In this document: piece after piece, positions 1-7,722 of the stretch
Layout: each line of letters opens with the position of its first letter
Numbering within the stretch: the stretch's first letter is position 1
Origin: JAAZPG01 sp012797375
GTDB taxonomy: Bacteria; Acidobacteriota; Aminicenantia; Aminicenantales; UBA4085
NCBI GenBank assembly: GCA_937868205.1
Contig: CALMMC010000125.1
Span: 43,742-107,741, forward strand
Direction: 5' to 3'
DNA length: 64,000 bases
The notes under the pieces: model-generated
Database searches by the model: none
What the model saw: the letters and a program-made list of their open reading frames with translations, nothing else
What the model was told of the DNA's origin: nothing
Program-made: the position numbers and the translations under genes

Positions 1-251
1 CGGCCTTCCCAGAAAAACGTCTTCCCCCTGGGAACAACCGTCAATCCCTTGAGATCGACGCCTCGTTTTTTCAGAAAATCGGCCGTCGGCTTCGGGAAAT
101 CCTCGCCGACGACGGCCACGATCCGGGGCCGGGTGAAATAGCTGGCGGCCAGGGCGCTGTAGGTGCAAGAGCCGCCGATGATGCGCTCCCGGCGCGTTTC
201 CGGCGTTTGGATCGTGTCGAAGGCGACCGAGCCGACGATGACCAGGCTCAT
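1..251 (-). CDS. PfkB-family sugar/nucleoside kinase, N-terminal part (cut by window edge)
   Basis: The minus strand reads an open frame from an ATG at 251 to the window edge, giving 83 residues that begin MSLVIVGSVAFDTIQTPETR. The N-terminal GSVAFDT strand, the GG-S-x-T-Y-S segment near residues 27-33 and the VVGEDFP segment are typical of the ribokinase/PfkB fold, which phosphorylates sugars or nucleosides with ATP. The catalytic C-terminal half lies outside the window, so the substrate cannot be judged. Its ATG overlaps the stop of the upstream MTA phosphorylase (ATGA, 248-251). The two are therefore translationally coupled, and the kinase may act on a product of MTA cleavage or on a nucleoside; this is inference. 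Confidence 0.8.
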   Translation of the reverse strand, partial: MSLVIVGSVAFDTIQTPETRRERIIGGSCTYSALAASYFTRPRIVAVVGEDFPKPTADFLKKRGVDLKGLTVVPRGKTFFWEG

Positions 252-1195
252 CGGCCGGTCCGGTATTCGGGAACGAGGAGGGCCAGCTTTTTCCGGGTGG
301 CCGCCGGGACGTGCTTGGCCGCGGTGACGACGGCCGCCGCCAGGACATGCCGGCAGGAACAGGCCGTCTCGTCGTGCGGCGGAAGCGCGGCCACGGCTTT
401 CCGGATGATCTCCTTGGCTTTGGAGATGTTCACCCGCAGATTTTCGAAAATCATCCCGACCGTGACGCCCTCCTCGTGCAGCCTCCATGTGTCGTAGTCG
501 GTGGCTAGGTTCATCGTCGCATAGCAGATCTCGGCCTCGCGGAAAAGCTTGGCCTCGGTGGCCGCGGTCATCCCGATCAAGTCGCCGCCCCACACCTGGT
601 GCATCTTCGATTCGGCCCGGGTTGAAAACGCCGGCCCTTCCATACAGACGTAAGTCGCCCCCAGGTGGGAGCGGAGGCCGAGACCGACGGCGGCGGCATG
701 GCAATGCCGGGACAACTGGGGACAGACCGGCTCGGCCAGGGAGATATGGGCGACGCAGCCCCCGCCGAAAAAGGTGCAGTCGCGCTTCGTCTTGTCGATG
801 AACTGGTCGGCGAAGACAATGTCGCGGGGACGGATCTCCTCGCGGAGCGAGCCGACGGAGTTGACCGAGATCAACCGCTCGACGCCGAGCATCTTGAAGC
901 CGTACACGTTGGCCCGGTAGTTGATCTCGGACGGGCTGAACCGGTGACCCCGGCCGTGACGGCTGAGGAAAGCCACCTTGCGGCCTTCCAGGGCGCCGAG
1001 AATATACTCATCCGAGGGATCCCCCCACGGGGTTTTCAGCCGGACTTCCTCCAGGTTGTGGATGCCCTCGATCTCGTACAATCCCGTCCCGCCGAGGATG
1101 CCGATTTCGGCCCGGGGAGCTTCTTTTTTTCTGATCGCCGGAGATTTTTTCGCGGTTGTTTCCGCCGGCTTGCGGACGGCTTTTCTCGGAGTCAT
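248..1195 (-). CDS. mtnP: S-methyl-5'-thioadenosine phosphorylase
   Basis: The 315-residue product belongs to the PNP/MTAP family and should cleave 5'-methylthioadenosine with phosphate to adenine and 5-methylthioribose-1-phosphate in the cytosol. Visible family signatures are GILGGTGLYE (residues 32-41), RHGRGHRFSPSEINYRAN (79-96), CMEGPAFSTRAES (184-196) and GMTAATEAKLFREAEICYA (208-226). Asp residues in the NLATDYD segment fit the purine-binding loop. The first ~29 residues are a Lys/Arg/Ala-rich extension not needed by the family, so a later start is possible, but the ATG at 1195 has a good AGAAGGAG site. It is the first gene of a minus-strand pair with the PfkB kinase. Related phosphorylases for guanosine or inosine exist, so the exact substrate is inferred. 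Confidence 0.92.
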   Translation of the reverse strand: MTPRKAVRKPAETTAKKSPAIRKKEAPRAEIGILGGTGLYEIEGIHNLEEVRLKTPWGDPSDEYILGALEGRKVAFLSRHGRGHRFSPSEINYRANVYGFKMLGVERLISVNSVGSLREEIRPRDIVFADQFIDKTKRDCTFFGGGCVAHISLAEPVCPQLSRHCHAAAVGLGLRSHLGATYVCMEGPAFSTRAESKMHQVWGGDLIGMTAATEAKLFREAEICYATMNLATDYDTWRLHEEGVTVGMIFENLRVNISKAKEIIRKAVAALPPHDETACSCRHVLAAAVVTAAKHVPAATRKKLALLVPEYRTGR

Positions 1196-1221
1196 GGGAT
1201 CTCCTTCTTTAGGAAAGGATA

Positions 1222-1250
1222 AAGATATCTTTTCCCCCGCGATGAGTCAA
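1222..1250 (-). promoter_or_regulatory. Sigma70-type promoter of mtnP
   Basis: Read on the minus strand, TTGACT (1250-1245) is followed by 17 bases and TATCTT (1227-1222). The predicted start near 1215 leaves a leader of about 20 nt with an AGAAGGAG ribosome site before the mtnP ATG at 1195. Confidence 0.65.
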
Positions 1251-1351
1251 CTTGAGAGGGGAATCCGCCCTATCCACGGCCGCGCATTTGTGCTATCGTT
1301 ATTCATCGCGCGGCCTGCTCGGCGGACGGGCGGCTCCGCAGGAAAACCACC

Positions 1352-2536
1352 ATGAAATTCGTCTATTTCGACGCCTCCGCCGGGTTGAGCGGCGATATGA
1401 TCTCGGCCGCCCTGCTCGACCTGGGCGTCCCGCCGGCCGCCTATCGGGCCGCCGTCGACGGCCTCCGCCTTCCCGTCCGGGTGAAGGTTGGGATAGTCGA
1501 ACGAGCCCATCTAAGAGCCCGGAAAATCGACGTCCGGATCCTGGGAAAAGGCTCGCCGGCCCGTCGGTGGAAGGATGTCTCCAGCCTGGTCAAAAAGGCG
1601 GATCTCCCGGCCGCGGTCAAGGAGAGGGGCCTGTCCGTGTTCGAGGCCCTGTTCAAAGCCGAGGCGAAAGTCCACGGCGAAGCGATCGATCAAGTTCACC
1701 TCCACGAGGCCGGGGCGGACGACGCCCTGGTCGACATCCTGGGGGCCTGCTGGCTGGCCGAATCGCTCGGCGTCGGCGAATTCTATTGCTCTCCCCTGAA
1801 TGTCGGGGGAGGATCGGTCCGGACCGCCCACGGCGTCCTCCCGGTTCCGGCCCCGGCCGCGGCCGAGCTTCTCCGGGGGATCCCGGTCTATTCCGCCCAC
1901 GTCCAAACCGAGCTCGTCACTCCGACGGGAGCCGCGCTCGTTAAAGCGCTCGTCTCGAAATTTCTCCCCTTCCCGGAGATCACATACGACCGAATCGGCT
2001 GCGGGGCCGGCGGGCGGGACCTGGAAACCCTTCCCAACATCCTCCGCGCCTTCTCCGGCGGGCGGCAAAGCTTCTCCCCGGACAAGCGGGTCTATCTTTT
2101 GGAGGCCGCCGTAGACGACGCCAGCCCCCAGGTCCTGGCCGCCTTCATGGACCGGGCCCTGGAAGGGGGGGCCCTCGATGTTTACTTCACGCCCGTCGTC
2201 ATGAAAAAGAACCGGCTGGGGACGAAGCTGACCCTGCTCGCCGAGGCCCGGCGGCTGGAGGACCTCATCGCCGAGGTCTTCACCGAAACCACCTCGATCG
2301 GTTTGCGGTATTTCCCCGTGGAGCGGCGGGCGCTTGTCCGCCGGATTGAGACCGTCCGGCTGGACGGCCGGAACGTGCGGGTCAAAATCGCCCTTCTCGA
2401 CGGCCGGCCGGTCAACGTCCAGCCGGAATACGAAGACTGCCTCGCCCTGGCCCGGGCGAAAAAGCTGCCCCTCAAAGATGTCCTGCGGAGGGCGGCCGAG
2501 GCCGCGGGCAAGCCTCGAAGGATGAAGATCCCATGA
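1352..2536 (+). CDS. larC: Nickel-pincer cofactor biosynthesis protein LarC (DUF111)
   Basis: The 394-residue protein starts with the family hallmark DASAGLSGDMISAALLDLG (residues 7-25) and matches full-length LarC. LarC is a CTP-dependent nickel insertase that completes the nickel-pincer nucleotide cofactor of lactate racemase and related LarA enzymes. Its length, the His-rich segment VHLHEAG in the first half and the C-terminal domain all look intact, with no frameshift. No larA, larB or larE lies in the window, so partners must be elsewhere. The ATG at 1352 has an AGGA site. Its stop overlaps the folE start by four bases, and metG follows in the same run. Confidence 0.9.
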   Translation: MKFVYFDASAGLSGDMISAALLDLGVPPAAYRAAVDGLRLPVRVKVGIVERAHLRARKIDVRILGKGSPARRWKDVSSLVKKADLPAAVKERGLSVFEALFKAEAKVHGEAIDQVHLHEAGADDALVDILGACWLAESLGVGEFYCSPLNVGGGSVRTAHGVLPVPAPAAAELLRGIPVYSAHVQTELVTPTGAALVKALVSKFLPFPEITYDRIGCGAGGRDLETLPNILRAFSGGRQSFSPDKRVYLLEAAVDDASPQVLAAFMDRALEGGALDVYFTPVVMKKNRLGTKLTLLAEARRLEDLIAEVFTETTSIGLRYFPVERRALVRRIETVRLDGRNVRVKIALLDGRPVNVQPEYEDCLALARAKKLPLKDVLRRAAEAAGKPRRMKIP

Positions 2537-3141
2537 CACTGAAGCCCAAGACCAAGGGGATGGATCTGGCGAAAATCGAGCGCGGCGTCCGCCTGATTCT
2601 CGAGGGGGTTGGCGAAGACCCGGACCGCCCGGACCTGCGCGGCACGCCCCGGCGGGTCGCCCGGATGTACGCCGAAATCCTCGGCGGCCTTCATGAAAGC
2701 CCCGAGACCCACCTCCGCCAAGTTCACGAGGAACGCCACGACGAGATGGTCCTGATCAAGAACATCCCCTTGTACTCGATGTGCGAGCACCACATGCTGC
2801 CGTTCGCCGGCGTCGCCCACGTCGCCTACATTCCCAAGGGCGGCCGGATCGTCGGCCTCTCCAAGATCGCCCGGGTGGTGGAAACGCTGTCCCGCCGGCT
2901 CCAGGTCCAAGAGCGGCTGACCAAGCAGGTCGCCGACATCATCATGGATCACCTGGACCCGCTCGGCGTCATCGTCGTGATCGAGGCCGAGCACATGTGC
3001 GTCTCCATGCGGGGGGCCAAGAAGCCCAAGTCCGTCACCGTCACCTCGGCCGTCCGCGGGCTGTTCCGAAGCCGTTCGGTGACCCGGCTTGAAGCCATTT
3101 CCCTGATCCGGGGAGGATTTTCCAGTGGAAAAGAAGTCTAA
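2533..3141 (+). CDS. folE: GTP cyclohydrolase I
   Basis: The 202-residue protein is a type IA GTP cyclohydrolase I, which converts GTP to 7,8-dihydroneopterin triphosphate for folate, or for queuosine and other pteridines. The zinc-binding set is visible as MCEHHMLPF (Cys84, His86, His87) together with Cys156 in EAEHMCVSMRG. The GGRIVGLSKIARVVE segment (103-117) is also conserved. The ATGA junction with larC and a 17-base overlap with metG show that the three genes are co-translated. No other folate gene is nearby, so the pathway assignment rests on the enzyme alone. Confidence 0.95.
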   Translation: MTLKPKTKGMDLAKIERGVRLILEGVGEDPDRPDLRGTPRRVARMYAEILGGLHESPETHLRQVHEERHDEMVLIKNIPLYSMCEHHMLPFAGVAHVAYIPKGGRIVGLSKIARVVETLSRRLQVQERLTKQVADIIMDHLDPLGVIVVIEAEHMCVSMRGAKKPKSVTVTSAVRGLFRSRSVTRLEAISLIRGGFSSGKEV

Positions 3142-5101
3142 GCCTCCGTTTTACGTCACGACGCCGATCTATTATGTCAACGACGTCCCCCATATCGGCC
3201 ACGCCTATACGACGATCATCGCCGACGCCTTGGCCCGGTTCATGAAGATGGACGGACGGGAGGTGTTCTTTCTCACCGGGACGGACGAGCACGGCCAGAA
3301 GGTGGAAAAGGCCGCGGCCGAGCACGGCGTCGATCCGCGGACCTGGGCGGACAGGGTCGTCGTCCGGTTCTTCGATCTTTGGAAGGCCCTCGACTGCGAG
3401 CCCGATTTCTTCATCCGGACGACCATGGAGCTCCACGAGAAGGGCGTCCAGAAGATGTTCCGCCTCCTCCTCGACAAGGGCGACATCTACAAGGGCGAGT
3501 ACAAGGGCTGGTACTGCGTCTCGGACGAGAATTTCCTCACCGACGACGTTCCGGCCTCGGCCGACGGCACGAAAACGTGTCCGGACTGCGGCCGGAAAGC
3601 CCAGGTTGTTTCCGAGGAGACGTATTTCTTCCGCCTCTCCGCCTTCCAGCAGAGGCTGCTCGATCATTACCGGGACCATCCCCGGTTCGTCCGGCCGCAA
3701 AGCCGGATGAACGAGGTCGCGAGCTTCGTCCGCGGCGGCCTCAAGGACTTGAGCATCACCCGGACGACGGTCAAGTGGGGCGTTCCCGTTCCGGGGGACC
3801 CGGCCCACACGATTTATGTCTGGTATGACGCCCTGCACAACTACGTGACGGGGATCGGCTACGACCGGGACCCGGCCCTGTTCGAGAAATTCTGGCCGGC
3901 CACCGTCCACCTCATCGGCAAGGATATCCTTCGCTTCCACGCCGTTTTCTGGCCGGCTTTTCTCCTGGCCGCCGGCCTGCCGCTTCCCGAATGCGTCTTC
4001 GGCCACGGATGGTGGCTGAAGGACGAAGCCAAGATGTCCAAATCGAAGGGCAACGTTCTGGATCCCTATGTTCTTCTCCGGGCGATGGGTCCCGACCCTC
4101 TGCGGTATTTCCTCCTGCGGGAGGTTCCGATCGGCCTGGACGGGAATTTCAGCCACGAGGGTTTCATCCACCGGGTCAACTCCGACCTGGCCAACGACCT
4201 GGGCAACCTCGTCAGCCGGGCCCTGACCATGGTCCGCAATTACTTCCAGGGGACGATCCCCCCCCCCGCTCCGGAGGAACCGGACGACGCGGAGATCCGG
4301 AAGACGTTCGGAGAGATGAAGGACCGGGCCGTCGCTCATTACGAATCCTACGCCCTCAACAAGGCCCTGGAGGAAATCTGGAGCTTTATCACGGCCGTCA
4401 ACAAGTACCTGGCCGACAAGGCCCCGTGGAAGCTGGCCAAGGATCCGGCGCTCCGGCCGCGGCTGGCCCGGGTGCTCCATCAGGCGGTCGCGGCCATCCG
4501 CGGAACGGCCGCCCTCATCGCCCCGGTCATGCCCGGCTCGGCCCAGAAGATGTGGGAGTTCACCGGGGAGCCCGGCCGGGTCCGGGACGTCCGCTTTGAT
4601 ACCCTGCGTTTCGAGGATTTGCCGGCGGGGAGGCCGATGAAGGAGCCCGAACAGCTCTTTCCCCGGGTGAATCTAAAGGAGTTCCTGGCCGAAGACGCCG
4701 GGACGGCAAAGGAAAAAACCATGAACGAGATTCCATCTCCCCCCGAACGCCCGGCCGCTCCGGCTGTTTCGGAGGCGCCCCTCATCACGTACGACGAATT
4801 CGCCAAGCTGGACCTGAGAGTCGCCCATGTCCTCGAGGCGGTTAAGGTCGAGGGAGCCAAGAAGCTCCTGAAGCTCAAGATCGACCTGGGGACGGAGCAG
4901 CGGCAGATCGTGGCCGGAGTAGCCGAATCCTATGCCCCGGAACAGCTCGTGGGGAAGAAATTCATCATCATCGCCAATCTCCAGCCCGCGGTCATCCGGG
5001 GAGTCGAATCGCAAGGCATGCTGCTGGCGGCCGCCGCCGGCGGCAAGGCGATGATTCCATTTTTCGAGCCGGACGTGCCGGCCGGAACGAAGGTGAAATA
5101 G
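3125..5101 (+). CDS. metG: Methionyl-tRNA synthetase with C-terminal tRNA-binding domain
   Basis: The 658-residue class I synthetase charges tRNA-Met. Visible elements are the HIGH motif (residues 23-26), GWYCVSDENF, a single zinc-knuckle CPDC (about 152-155), KMSKS (303-307), and an EMAPII/Trbp111-like tRNA-binding domain from about residue 555 to the end. A low-complexity Pro/Ala/Glu linker joins the two parts. The start is a GTG at 3125 that lies inside folE (17-base overlap), with a GGGAGGA site upstream; the sequence from residue 8 on already aligns with the family. It ends seven bases from the convergent tsaC. It looks complete and functional. Confidence 0.95.
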   Translation: MEKKSKPPFYVTTPIYYVNDVPHIGHAYTTIIADALARFMKMDGREVFFLTGTDEHGQKVEKAAAEHGVDPRTWADRVVVRFFDLWKALDCEPDFFIRTTMELHEKGVQKMFRLLLDKGDIYKGEYKGWYCVSDENFLTDDVPASADGTKTCPDCGRKAQVVSEETYFFRLSAFQQRLLDHYRDHPRFVRPQSRMNEVASFVRGGLKDLSITRTTVKWGVPVPGDPAHTIYVWYDALHNYVTGIGYDRDPALFEKFWPATVHLIGKDILRFHAVFWPAFLLAAGLPLPECVFGHGWWLKDEAKMSKSKGNVLDPYVLLRAMGPDPLRYFLLREVPIGLDGNFSHEGFIHRVNSDLANDLGNLVSRALTMVRNYFQGTIPPPAPEEPDDAEIRKTFGEMKDRAVAHYESYALNKALEEIWSFITAVNKYLADKAPWKLAKDPALRPRLARVLHQAVAAIRGTAALIAPVMPGSAQKMWEFTGEPGRVRDVRFDTLRFEDLPAGRPMKEPEQLFPRVNLKEFLAEDAGTAKEKTMNEIPSPPERPAAPAVSEAPLITYDEFAKLDLRVAHVLEAVKVEGAKKLLKLKIDLGTEQRQIVAGVAESYAPEQLVGKKFIIIANLQPAVIRGVESQGMLLAAAAGGKAMIPFFEPDVPAGTKVK

Positions 5102-5107
5102 GCCGCC

Positions 5108-5743
5108 TCAGGCGAGAAAAGGCGCGAGACATTCGACCGGGATCGCCCCTTCGCGGATGATCTTCGGCGGCGACATGGTTACGTCGACGATCGTGCTCGC
5201 CAATCCGCCGGGGGTCCGCCCGGCATCAATGATCGTGACGTCCCGATTCTTGAAATCCCGCGTCAGCATGAGCGGATCGGCGTTTTCGCTGTTGCCCGAC
5301 AGGTTGGCGCTCGTGGACGTCAGGGGAACCCCCAGGTCGGCTAAAAACTCCCGGAGCCAGGACAGCCCGGGAACGCGGACGGCGATCGTTTCGTCCGGCC
5401 CGAGTATTTCCGGCGGAAACACCGGGCGGGCATGGACGACGAGGTTCAAGGGGCCCGGCCAAAACTGCCGGATCAAATCGAAGAAGACGCGGGGAAGGCG
5501 GCGGCCGAGGGAAAGAACGGCGCCCGCGTCCGCGGCCACGATCGGCAGGGGCTTTTTCCGGTCGCGATGCTTGAGCGCGTAAACCGCCTTCACCGCCTCG
5601 GCCGAAAACGCGTTCGCCCCCAGCCCGTAAAACGTCTCCGTCGGGAAAACGACCAGGCCCCCGGCGAGGATCTCTTCCCGGACTTTAAAGACGGGCTCGG
5701 GATCATACTTTTTCGGATCGACGCGGACGATTCTCAACGGCAT
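5108..5743 (-). CDS. tsaC: L-threonylcarbamoyladenylate synthase (TsaC/YrdC/Sua5 domain)
   Basis: This 211-residue YrdC-domain protein should make threonylcarbamoyl-AMP from threonine, bicarbonate and ATP, the first step of tRNA t6A37 synthesis. Diagnostic segments are FPTETFYGLG (33-42), the basic KHRDRKKPLPIV loop (58-69) and STSANLSG (143-150). It lacks the extra C-terminal Sua5 domain, so it is the short form. It stands alone on the minus strand, convergent with metG, and no other t6A gene (tsaB, tsaD, tsaE) is in the window. YciO-type paralogues of unknown role share the fold; the STSAN motif and basic loop favour the biosynthetic enzyme. Confidence 0.88.
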   Translation of the reverse strand: MPLRIVRVDPKKYDPEPVFKVREEILAGGLVVFPTETFYGLGANAFSAEAVKAVYALKHRDRKKPLPIVAADAGAVLSLGRRLPRVFFDLIRQFWPGPLNLVVHARPVFPPEILGPDETIAVRVPGLSWLREFLADLGVPLTSTSANLSGNSENADPLMLTRDFKNRDVTIIDAGRTPGGLASTIVDVTMSPPKIIREGAIPVECLAPFLA

Positions 5744-5842
5744 CGTTCATTTCCCTGCCATGGAATTATCCACCATTCCCGGAACAATTTCCACTTCTTT
5801 CTTGGGGGGGCGGGGGCCGTCGAAAAAGGCAACCTCGGCAGG

Positions 5843-5880
5843 AAAAAAAACGGCGGGCCGGGGACGTATCCGGCCCGCCG
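5843..5880 (-). terminator. Intrinsic terminator after the envelope-protein pair
   Basis: An 11-bp perfect GC stem (5851-5861 with 5870-5880, 8-base loop) is followed on the minus strand by a run of eight U. It lies ten bases beyond the stop of the beta-rich envelope protein (5890) and should end the minus-strand transcript from 7634. Confidence 0.85.
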
Positions 5881-5889
5881 CGACGGATC

Positions 5890-6657
5890 TCAGAACCAGT
5901 AGTTGAGCCCGAGGGAGAACTGGAATCCCCCGGCGTCGAGAGATTCGAAATCCGTAAAGGCGTTTTCGAATTTCGCCGGACAGGAGAAATATTGGCCGCC
6001 GATGTCGACCGTCATCCGGCGCCCGATGGGGATCATGACCCCTCCGAAGGCCTGCCAGCCGAAAGAGACGCGCCCGATGCCGTCGGACTCCCTGGCGTTG
6101 ACGTCAAAGATCTGGTAGACGGTCACCTCGCCGTATTCATCCTCGTAGACATACGGGACGTCGAAGTCGATCATGGCGCCCTGCATCTTGATGTTCCAGA
6201 ACATCACGTGCCCGCCGCCGCCGACATAAGGGATGATATTGCCCCGCCTTCCGAGCGGCGTCCACTTGATCGAAGCCTGGAGCGGCGCGGAGGAAATGCT
6301 GATCGAATGATTGGGATCGAAGGCCCCCTTGAACTCGCTCGCCGGAAAGGCGAAGGCCGTTCCGTCGTTGAAATAATATCCGACCCAGTTCGTGTAATAA
6401 GATCCCTTGTTTTTCCGGAAGAGATCGAAGGCGACAAGCAGGCTGAATCCCCGGGTCAGGAAGGTTTCGTACTGGACGCCGAACGAGACGTCATAGAAGC
6501 TCGATTTTTTAAAGGCCATGTTCTCGAACTCGATGTCCCAGAAATCCCCCTTCAGGTGGGGGACGAAGTAGCTCAACCGGAACGACAGCAGATTGGCCGA
6601 GGCCGCTCCGGCCGCGAGGATGAAAACCAGCATTCCGACGGCGAGTCTTTTTTTCAT
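5890..6657 (-). CDS. Putative outer-membrane beta-barrel protein
   Basis: The 255-residue product has a clear Sec signal peptide (MKKRLAVGMLVFILAAGAASA). The mature part alternates polar and aromatic residues as in small OMP barrels. It ends in LGLNYWF; a terminal Phe with aromatic residues at alternating positions is the usual BAM-recognition signature. Gly-rich turns such as YVGGGGHVMFW and a segment describing a flat barrel wall (SFGWQAFGGVMIPIG) fit this. I do not recognise the family or a ligand. It follows the LEA14-like exported protein by 26 bases and an intrinsic terminator closes the unit, so the two are probably co-transcribed. Confidence 0.7.
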   Translation of the reverse strand: MKKRLAVGMLVFILAAGAASANLLSFRLSYFVPHLKGDFWDIEFENMAFKKSSFYDVSFGVQYETFLTRGFSLLVAFDLFRKNKGSYYTNWVGYYFNDGTAFAFPASEFKGAFDPNHSISISSAPLQASIKWTPLGRRGNIIPYVGGGGHVMFWNIKMQGAMIDFDVPYVYEDEYGEVTVYQIFDVNARESDGIGRVSFGWQAFGGVMIPIGRRMTVDIGGQYFSCPAKFENAFTDFESLDAGGFQFSLGLNYWF

Positions 6658-6683
6658 CTTGATTCTCCTGGCTCAACGCCTTT

Positions 6684-7634
6684 TTATGATGCAAAATCCG
6701 TGCCACCCGCTTCTCCCATAAAGCGGGCCGGGCCGTTGTGATGTAAAAAGGTCGTTTGTCCTCTTTCTTTTTCCCCCGCCGGGACCGCCCCGGCCGAAAG
6801 AGACGACTTCCGAACCGGCGTTTTCGCCGTCCGGTCGAAAGCGACGACCCAGCGTCCCCAGGGCGTGGCGATCTCGGCTTCCCCCGAAATCCGGACATCA
6901 AGGGCCGCTCCGTTCAGGCCGTCGGCCACGGCCGCTCCGGTCTCAAAAAAATCCAGGATCAGGGGAAAAACGAAGGTTTTTTCGCCCCGGGCGGAGATGC
7001 TCGATCCTTCGCCGATTTCGCCCTTGATCACCGAAAAGCCGGCCAGCTCCAGGGAATACGCCAGCCGGTCCAAGGTGAAGGCAAAGCCGTTGGGATTGCG
7101 GAGAGCGAATCCCAGGCTGATTTCCGCGCCGCCGATGGACAAAGATTTCGCCTCGACGGGAACAGGGGCGAAATCCAGGCCGCGGTAAACCGGGAAATCC
7201 CCCGAAAAGGCCACGGGGACGCGCCTTTCCCTTCCCCTATCATCCGCGAAGATCAATCCTCCGGCGACATAACAGACGGCTTGGTCCTTGTCCTTCAAGT
7301 CCGGGACGACGGGGAAGAGATGGGCGAAATTCAGCTTGACCGGAAGGGCGATCGTGATCTCGCTTCCGGCCTCGACCCGGATGGGCTCGGGCAGCGGGAC
7401 TTGGAGCTTGAGGTATTCGGCGTCTCCGATGACCACCTGGTAATCGTAGCGGGTCAGCCGGACGGCCGTCTCCGCCGGATTGCGCAGAATCAGGCGGAAA
7501 ACAAGAGTGAGCCCCCGGGGGGAAGGATCGACGATCCGTTTTTCGTGAAGCCGGACCCCCGGAACCGCCCTTTGGCCGAAGGCCGAAAGCGCCACCAGAA
7601 GACCGAGCCACGCCGCGACTTGAGCTTTCTTCAT
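6684..7634 (-). CDS. Exported LEA14/WHy-like immunoglobulin-fold protein
   Basis: I chose the ATG at 7634 because it follows GGAGAGAAC and starts a signal peptide (MKKAQVAAWLGLLVALSAFG); an upstream in-frame ATG at 7730 would add 32 residues and collide with the divergent gene. The 316-residue product has two similar halves. Each carries an N-(P/A)-(N/E)-x-hydrophobic pattern (LILRNPAETAVRL, FALRNPNGFAFTL) followed by beta strands with VEAGSEITIALPV or ARGEKTFVFPL, which is the pattern of late-embryogenesis-abundant LEA14/WHy domains. Such domains are thought to bind or protect envelope components; the function here is unknown. It is probably periplasmic and co-transcribed with the downstream barrel protein. 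Confidence 0.65.
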   Translation of the reverse strand: MKKAQVAAWLGLLVALSAFGQRAVPGVRLHEKRIVDPSPRGLTLVFRLILRNPAETAVRLTRYDYQVVIGDAEYLKLQVPLPEPIRVEAGSEITIALPVKLNFAHLFPVVPDLKDKDQAVCYVAGGLIFADDRGRERRVPVAFSGDFPVYRGLDFAPVPVEAKSLSIGGAEISLGFALRNPNGFAFTLDRLAYSLELAGFSVIKGEIGEGSSISARGEKTFVFPLILDFFETGAAVADGLNGAALDVRISGEAEIATPWGRWVVAFDRTAKTPVRKSSLSAGAVPAGEKERGQTTFLHHNGPARFMGEAGGTDFAS

Positions 7635-7673
7635 GTTCTCTCCGCCGGTATGAAAGAAATATTTTACCATAAA

Positions 7674-7701
7674 TCGACGGAAAGGCGATTTCCGGTATAA
7701 T
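7674..7701 (+). promoter_or_regulatory. Promoter of the cca-galE unit
   Basis: A perfect TATAAT (7696-7701) lies 16 bases after TCGACG (7674-7679). The predicted start near 7708 leaves only about 15 nt before the ATG at 7723. Confidence 0.5.
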
Positions 7702-7722
7702 AGGCGGGGAAATTTCCGATCA

